Part shown: positions 6,493 to 10,028 of the stretch, piece after piece
Numbering within the stretch: the first letter of the stretch is position 1
Layout of the letters: every line of letters starts with the position of its first letter
Notes under the pieces: generated by a model
Databases searched by the model: none
What the model saw: only the letters and a program-made list of their open reading frames with translations
What the model was told of the DNA's origin: nothing
Source: Oscillospiraceae bacterium
GTDB lineage: Bacteria; Bacillota; Clostridia; Oscillospirales; Oscillospiraceae
DNA length: 10,028 bases
Assembly: GCA_031261245.1 (NCBI GenBank)
Contig: JAISKU010000052.1
Location: forward strand, 1 to 10,028
Direction of reading: 5' to 3'
Program-made: the position numbers and the translations under genes

Positions 6493-7176
6493 TCAGTCCA
6501 ACACCTCAAATTTGTAGCCGACGCCCCAGACGGTTTTTAAGCTCCAGTTCTCAGAGACGCCCTCAAGCTTCTCGCGCAAGCGCTTCACGTGTACATCGAC
6601 CGTGCGCGAGTCGCCGAAATAGTCGAAGCCCCACACCTCGTCGAGGAGCTGGTTGCGCGTGTACACCCTGTTCGGCGAGGACGCGAGGTGGAACAGCAGC
6701 TCCATCTCCTTGGGCGGCGCATCAACCTTTTTGCCGTCGATGATGAGCTCAAACGAGTCCATGTCGATGACGAGCTTGTCAAAGGAGAGCTTTTTCGCCT
6801 TCTCCTCCGGCTCCTCACTGCGGCGCATGACGGCGTGGACGCGCGCGAGCAGCTCGCGCACCTCGAACGGCTTCGTTATGTAGTCGTCCGCGCCCATCTC
6901 GAGGCCGGAGACCTTGTCCGGCGTCTCCCCTTTCGCCGTGAGCATTATGATCGGCGTCTTTGAGACGGCGCGAATCTCACGGCACACGCCCCAGCCGTCG
7001 AGCACGGGGAGCATGATGTCGAGCAGGACGACGTCGGGCGCGACGCGCTCAAACTCCGAGATGCCCAGCGCGCCGTTGGCGGCCGAGAACACCTCGAACC
7101 CGTCCTTTTCGAGGTACAGGCGCAGCAGCTCCGCGATGTTGTCGTCGTCCTCGATTATGAGTGCTTTTTTAGACAT
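6493..7176 (-). CDS. OmpR/PhoB-family response regulator
   Basis: DNA-binding response regulator of 227 residues, normal for the family. The receiver domain (about 1-118) has the acidic pocket E9-D12, the phospho-acceptor D53 in LLDIMLP, the switch T80 in MLTAKGE and the conserved K102 in YITKPF. The C-terminal winged helix (about 130-227) shows the family signature PPKEMELLFHLA, NRVYTRNQLLDEVWG, SRTVDVHVKRLREKLE and TVWGVGYKFE. It should be phosphorylated by the kinase encoded directly downstream, which begins 4 bases after its stop. The ATG is preceded by AAGGAG. The sequence does not reveal its target genes or signal, and the resemblance to PhoB/ResD-type regulators is general. Confidence 0.95.
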   Translation of the reverse strand: MSKKALIIEDDDNIAELLRLYLEKDGFEVFSAANGALGISEFERVAPDVVLLDIMLPVLDGWGVCREIRAVSKTPIIMLTAKGETPDKVSGLEMGADDYITKPFEVRELLARVHAVMRRSEEPEEKAKKLSFDKLVIDMDSFELIIDGKKVDAPPKEMELLFHLASSPNRVYTRNQLLDEVWGFDYFGDSRTVDVHVKRLREKLEGVSENWSLKTVWGVGYKFEVLD

Positions 7177-7182
7177 GTTATT

Positions 7183-7203
7183 CTCCTTAGTCGCATCGTG
7201 CGA
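7183..7203 (-). promoter_or_regulatory. Ribosome-binding site and small palindrome upstream of the first response regulator
   Basis: AAGGAG on the minus strand (7183-7188) sits 6 bases before the ATG at 7176 and is a strong ribosome-binding site. Just upstream, 7191-7203 reads TCGCATCGTGCGA, a palindrome with 5-base arms and a 3-base centre, possibly an operator half-site pair. No convincing -35/-10 pair was found between this palindrome and the repeat pair. Confidence 0.45.
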
Positions 7204-7210
7204 TACCGTT

Positions 7211-7300
7211 GGGGACGCGGGCGGTTAATAACCGCCCCTACATACGGTTCAACAGGTCTTACAGTTACGGTTTGTAGGGGCGATTACTAATCGCCCGCCG
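7211..7300. repeat. Two inverted copies of a GGGCGRTT hairpin repeat (REPIN-like pair)
   Basis: Copy one has a perfect 8-bp stem at 7219-7237 (GGGCGGTT, loop AAT, AACCGCCC), followed by CCTACA. Copy two, in the opposite orientation, has its stem at 7278-7296 (GGGCGATT, loop ACT, AATCGCCC), preceded by TGTAGG. The two share GCGGGCGRTTARTAAYCGCCCCTACA when aligned head to head and are separated by about 30 bases carrying TACGGTT/TTACGGTT. Inverted pairs of short palindromes resemble REPIN elements of other bacteria; the name is only an analogy. No T-run follows either stem, so neither is a standard intrinsic terminator, although the pair fills the gap between sufU and the next transcription unit. 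Confidence 0.85.
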
Positions 7301-7736
7301 TTTCTTTCCGGTTTTCGGTAATGGCCGCTTGATACGTGTGCCACGGGAGGACGGCGCATTTCACGCGGGCGGGCATTTTTGACACGCCCTGAAGCGCGAT
7401 TGCCTCGTCGAGCTCCTCGAGCTCCTCCTCGTCCGTCACCTCGCCCTTTATCATGCCGAGGAACAGGTCGGCAAGTCTGTCGGCCTCCTCGACGGTTTTG
7501 CCGCGCAGAATGTCCGACATCATCGACGCGGACGCCTGCGATATCGCGCAGCCGGAGCCGGTGAACGCCGCGTCGGCGATTTTGCCGTCCTCGACGCGCA
7601 GCTCGAGCGTCAGCTCGTCCCCGCAGGACGGGTTCACGCCGTGGTGCGTGTGGTTCGCGCCCTCAACGACGCGGCGGTTGCGCTTGTCGCGCGAATGCTC
7701 TGTGATGAGCTGTGTGTAAATTCCCTCAATCGCCAA
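7287..7736 (-). CDS. sufU: SufU, zinc-dependent sulfur acceptor for SufS
   Basis: IscU/NifU-N-like protein of the SufU branch, 149 residues. In Gram-positive bacteria SufU takes the persulfide from SufS through a zinc-bound cysteine. The four usual zinc/sulfur ligands are present: C38 and D40 in PSCGDEL, C63 in GSGCAIS and C127 in RVKCAVLPW. The acidic stretch around residues 99-111 (EVTDEEELEELDE) sits where SufU proteins carry an insertion absent from IscU. The start is a TTG at 7736 inside the end of sufS, preceded by AGGAGG at 7747-7752 (10-base spacing). It fits the family N-terminus, where the conserved Tyr comes within the first ten residues. The last residues (AGD) and the TAG stop lie inside a GGGCGATT hairpin repeat, so the tail after PWHT may be a chance extension caused by the repeat. 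Confidence 0.94.
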   Translation of the reverse strand: MAIEGIYTQLITEHSRDKRNRRVVEGANHTHHGVNPSCGDELTLELRVEDGKIADAAFTGSGCAISQASASMMSDILRGKTVEEADRLADLFLGMIKGEVTDEEELEELDEAIALQGVSKMPARVKCAVLPWHTYQAAITENRKETAGD

Positions 7737-8961
7737 GGTTCATGCGCCTCCTGACTTCCGGCAGATACTCCAGTAGCGCGTCGACGTCCTCCGCGGTGTT
7801 GTATATCCCGAGGCTCGCGCGGCAGCAGGCGTTAAACTCAACGTCGAGGTAGCTGAGAAGCGGGTGCGCGCAGTGCTTTCCGGCGCGGATAGCCACGCCG
7901 AAGTCGTTGAGTATCGTCGCGGCGTCGTGCGGGTGCACCTCGTTCACGTTGAACGCCGCCACGCCGTAGCGCGGCGCCGCCGTGTCCGTGCTGCCTATGA
8001 CGGTCACGTTTTTCGTCGATTTCAGCCCCTCAACGAGGCGGCGCATGAGCGCGCGCTCGTGTACCTCAATCGCCGCCCAGCCGACGGATTCGATATATTT
8101 TGTCGCGGCGGCGAGCCCGACGGCTCCCCCGCCGTTCTGCGTCCCCGCCTCGAACTTCGACGGCGGCGGCAGGAAGTCCGTCTCCTGCTCGCGCACGTCC
8201 TCGATCATGTCGCCGCCGAACAGGAACGGCGGCATCTGCTCCAAGAGCTTGCGCTTACCGTACAGCACGCCGATACCCATCGGGCCGTACATCTTGTGAC
8301 CGGAGAACGCCGCGAAATCCACGTCGAGCGCGTGCAGGTCGAGCTTCATGTGCGGTATGGACTGCGCGCAGTCGAGAATCGTAATCGCGCCGACGGCTTT
8401 CGCCGCCGCGACGAGCTTTGCGAGCGGAAAGAGCCCGCCGAGGACGTTTGAGACGTGGGCGAACGCCACGATTTTTGTGTTCTTGTCGATTTTCTGCTCA
8501 ATCTCCGAGTCGGGGATCTCGCCCGTGCGCCTATCGACGTAGAGATACCGCAGCTGCGCGCCGTACTGCCGCCCGAGCACCTGCCACGGCACGAGGTTCG
8601 AGTGGTGCTCCGAGATCGGAATCACGATGTTGGAGCCCTTTGTGAGGACCAGCGGCGCGTAGGAGTACGCGACGAGGTTGAGCGACTCCGACGCGTTGCG
8701 TGTGAAAATAGTCTCCTCAAAGTCCGCGCCGACGAAGCTTGCGACAACCGCGCGGGAGCCGTCATACGCCTCCGTAGAGCGCTGCGCGAGGTCGTACAGC
8801 CCGCGGTGGGGATTCGCCCCGGCGCGCTTGTAGAACTCGTCAATCGCGCCGAGCACCTGAACGGGGCGCATACTCGTCGCGGCGGAGTCGAGGTACACGA
8901 GCCTGTGGCCGTTTACCATCTGGTTGAGAACCGGGAAGTCGTCAGATATTTTGTATGTCAT
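7726..8961 (-). CDS. sufS: SufS, group II cysteine desulfurase
   Basis: PLP-dependent cysteine desulfurase (class V aminotransferase fold, 411 residues, normal family length). It removes sulfur from L-cysteine as an enzyme-bound persulfide and passes it to SufU, giving alanine. Visible residues: the PLP lysine K223 in SGHKMYGPMG, the PLP-ring histidine in SEHHSNLVPW, the PLP aspartate in ILDCAQS, and the persulfide cysteine C364 in RAGKHCAHPLL. Many SufS proteins have RTGHHC in that last motif, so Ala and Lys are small local changes. The ATG overlaps the sufD stop by 4 bases (ATGA) and follows a GAGAGAGG ribosome-binding site. Its 3' end overlaps sufU by 11 bases, so the three genes are very probably one transcript with coupled translation. 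No promoter is seen inside this stretch. Confidence 0.96.
   Translation of the reverse strand: MTYKISDDFPVLNQMVNGHRLVYLDSAATSMRPVQVLGAIDEFYKRAGANPHRGLYDLAQRSTEAYDGSRAVVASFVGADFEETIFTRNASESLNLVAYSYAPLVLTKGSNIVIPISEHHSNLVPWQVLGRQYGAQLRYLYVDRRTGEIPDSEIEQKIDKNTKIVAFAHVSNVLGGLFPLAKLVAAAKAVGAITILDCAQSIPHMKLDLHALDVDFAAFSGHKMYGPMGIGVLYGKRKLLEQMPPFLFGGDMIEDVREQETDFLPPPSKFEAGTQNGGGAVGLAAATKYIESVGWAAIEVHERALMRRLVEGLKSTKNVTVIGSTDTAAPRYGVAAFNVNEVHPHDAATILNDFGVAIRAGKHCAHPLLSYLDVEFNACCRASLGIYNTAEDVDALLEYLPEVRRRMNLGD
7747..7752 (-). promoter_or_regulatory. Ribosome-binding site supporting the TTG start of sufU
   Basis: On the minus strand this reads AGGAGG, a full match to the Shine-Dalgarno core, and lies in the last codons of sufS. 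The spacing to the TTG at 7736 is 10 bases. It supports that rare start codon, since no in-frame ATG or GTG lies before the conserved IYTQLITEH segment. Confidence 0.7.
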
Positions 8962-10028
8962 TCTTTTATCCTCTCTCCGAGCAGGTCGCGTAAACGCTCT
9001 CTCTCGGACTCAATCGGTATATTCTTCATCGCCGTCTCCATGAGCGCCGCGACCATGAGCCTTTTCGCGTCCGCCTCGGACAGTCCGCGCGATTGCAGGT
9101 AGTAGAGCTTGTTCTCGTCCATGCGCCCGACGCTCGCCGCGTGGGAGCCCTCGACGTTCTCCTCTCCGCATAATATCAAAGGCGCGGAGCGATTGCGTGA
9201 ATTTTCTGAAAACAACAGCGTATTTTCGCTCTCCGCGCCCTTGCTCTCTGACGCGCCGGAGACGAAATCTATCGTGCCGCGATACGTCTTTTCGCACTCC
9301 CCGAACAGCGCGCCCGACGCGTTCATGACGCTTTTTGACGTCTTGCCGAGGTGGCTGGCGATGTAGTTGAAGTCGAGCTTTCGTGTGCCGTCGCCGAAAT
9401 AGAACGTGTCCGTCGCGCACTCCGACTTGTCGCCCTCGAGCTTCATGTGGCAGCCCGAGAATACAGACGCGCCGCCCAGCTCGATGCGCGTGAGCTCCAC
9501 GCGCGCGCCGTTCGCCACGACGGCGGAGAAATCGGAGAAATGGCGCGTGGCGGAGTTGAGCGTCTGAATTTGCACGACGCGCACGACGGCGCAGTTTTCC
9601 GCGATTACGCGCGTCAGGCCGGAGTGGAAGCAGCGCGCCCCATCCTGCGCGTCGTAGATGATCACAACCGTGACCTCGCTGTGCGCCTCGGCGAAGATGA
9701 CGTTGTTGTCCACGAGCGTCGGGGCGTTTGCGCCGAGGCTGTACCGCGCGACGATGGGCTCCGCCGCAGTTTTGCCCATTTTTACGCGGATCTGCGTTCC
9801 GGCGTTCGAGTGCACGCGCGTGTAGGCTGCGAGCTCCTCGTTCACGGCGCTCTTGAATTCCGCGCAGACGAGTACGCTCTCATGCGCGCGCGTCACGCCG
9901 TCCGGCAGCGCGGGGCGCGAAATCTCAAACCTGCCCGGCTCCGGGAAGTCGATCTCGAGCGCCTCGCCGTTCACCCCGAGCCGCCGCCATGTGCGCACGG
10001 GGAGCTTGTTGATGTTTTTGAGTGTGGT
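8958..10028 (-). CDS. sufD: SufD, Fe-S cluster assembly scaffold protein (5' end cut off)
   Basis: SufB/SufD-family protein of the SUF pathway, which works in the cytoplasm with SufB and the ATPase SufC to build Fe-S clusters. The reading frame is open through the right edge: the first codons seen read TTLKNINKLPVRTWRRLGVN, matching the usual N-terminus of short clostridial SufD proteins, so probably only a few residues are missing. About 356 residues are visible. The C-terminal family signature is clear: EGSHAASVGRMDENKLYYL with the conserved His near visible residue 296, then QSRGLSEADAKRLM. The core is the usual run of short strands rich in Ser, Asn and Gly. SufD rather than SufB is inferred from the short length and the position directly before sufS, as in clostridial sufCBDSU operons. 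An in-frame GTG at 9998 is not the start, because the homologous LPVRTW segment lies across it. The stop overlaps the sufS start in an ATGA. Confidence 0.9.
   Translation of the reverse strand, partial: TTLKNINKLPVRTWRRLGVNGEALEIDFPEPGRFEISRPALPDGVTRAHESVLVCAEFKSAVNEELAAYTRVHSNAGTQIRVKMGKTAAEPIVARYSLGANAPTLVDNNVIFAEAHSEVTVVIIYDAQDGARCFHSGLTRVIAENCAVVRVVQIQTLNSATRHFSDFSAVVANGARVELTRIELGGASVFSGCHMKLEGDKSECATDTFYFGDGTRKLDFNYIASHLGKTSKSVMNASGALFGECEKTYRGTIDFVSGASESKGAESENTLLFSENSRNRSAPLILCGEENVEGSHAASVGRMDENKLYYLQSRGLSEADAKRLMVAALMETAMKNIPIESERERLRDLLGERIKE

Noticed and set aside
6489..6509. TTG at 6509 as the kinase start
   Set aside because: It adds RCWTDTV, which does not look like a kinase N-terminus; GTG at 6488 is the better choice, though not certain.
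7211..7300. Intrinsic terminator between sufU and the response regulator
   Set aside because: The stems are good but no T-run follows on the minus strand. The pair is better described as repeats, although some termination effect is possible.
1639..7300. CRISPR-like repeats or an insertion sequence
   Set aside because: Only three scattered copies of a short palindrome, no regular spacers, no cas gene and no transposase in the window.
8958..10028. SufB instead of SufD
   Set aside because: SufB is usually longer (about 470 residues). The short N-terminus reading NKLPVRTW and the position directly before sufS fit SufD better.

Overview
All genes in this window are read on the minus strand, so the sequence is best followed from the right edge to the left. 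By eye the G+C content is about 60%, with many CGCG-rich codons. The gene content is a SufB/D-type protein followed by sufS and sufU, OmpR-type regulator/kinase pairs, and a BspA-type leucine-rich-repeat protein beside a short Orn/Lys/Arg decarboxylase. This fits a high-GC member of the Clostridia, perhaps an Oscillospiraceae relative. That placement is inference; there is no rRNA or other marker here.

Layout, right to left: (1) The end of a suf iron-sulfur cluster operon: sufD (5' end cut by the window edge), sufS and sufU, joined by 4- and 11-base overlaps. (2) A 110-base spacer with two copies of a short hairpin repeat in opposite orientations. (3) A two-component pair, response regulator then HAMP-type sensor kinase, 4 bases apart. 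(4) A well-formed promoter whose -35 box lies in the last codons of that kinase. It should drive a two-gene unit: a leucine-rich-repeat protein with no signal peptide, overlapped by 11 bases by a short Orn/Lys/Arg decarboxylase. (5) A 103-base spacer with an inverted repeat and an extended -10 promoter. (6) A second two-component pair, a regulator and a multi-membrane-span kinase that runs off the left edge, separated by another copy of the hairpin repeat.

The suf genes make and load Fe-S clusters: SufS takes sulfur from cysteine, SufU accepts it, and SufD belongs to the assembly scaffold with SufB and SufC, which are expected just outside the right edge. The two signalling pairs look like ordinary membrane-sensor/DNA-binding-regulator systems, and their signals cannot be read from the sequence. 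The leucine-rich-repeat/decarboxylase pair between them is the least usual gene arrangement here.

Two families of short dispersed repeat are visible. A GGGCGRTT hairpin family occurs three times and provides the stop codons of two genes. One half-unit of a different repeat (GGATTCCTCGC...) lies in frame inside the decarboxylase. No gap longer than 300 bases lacks a gene. I see no tRNA, rRNA, CRISPR array, transposase or phage gene.
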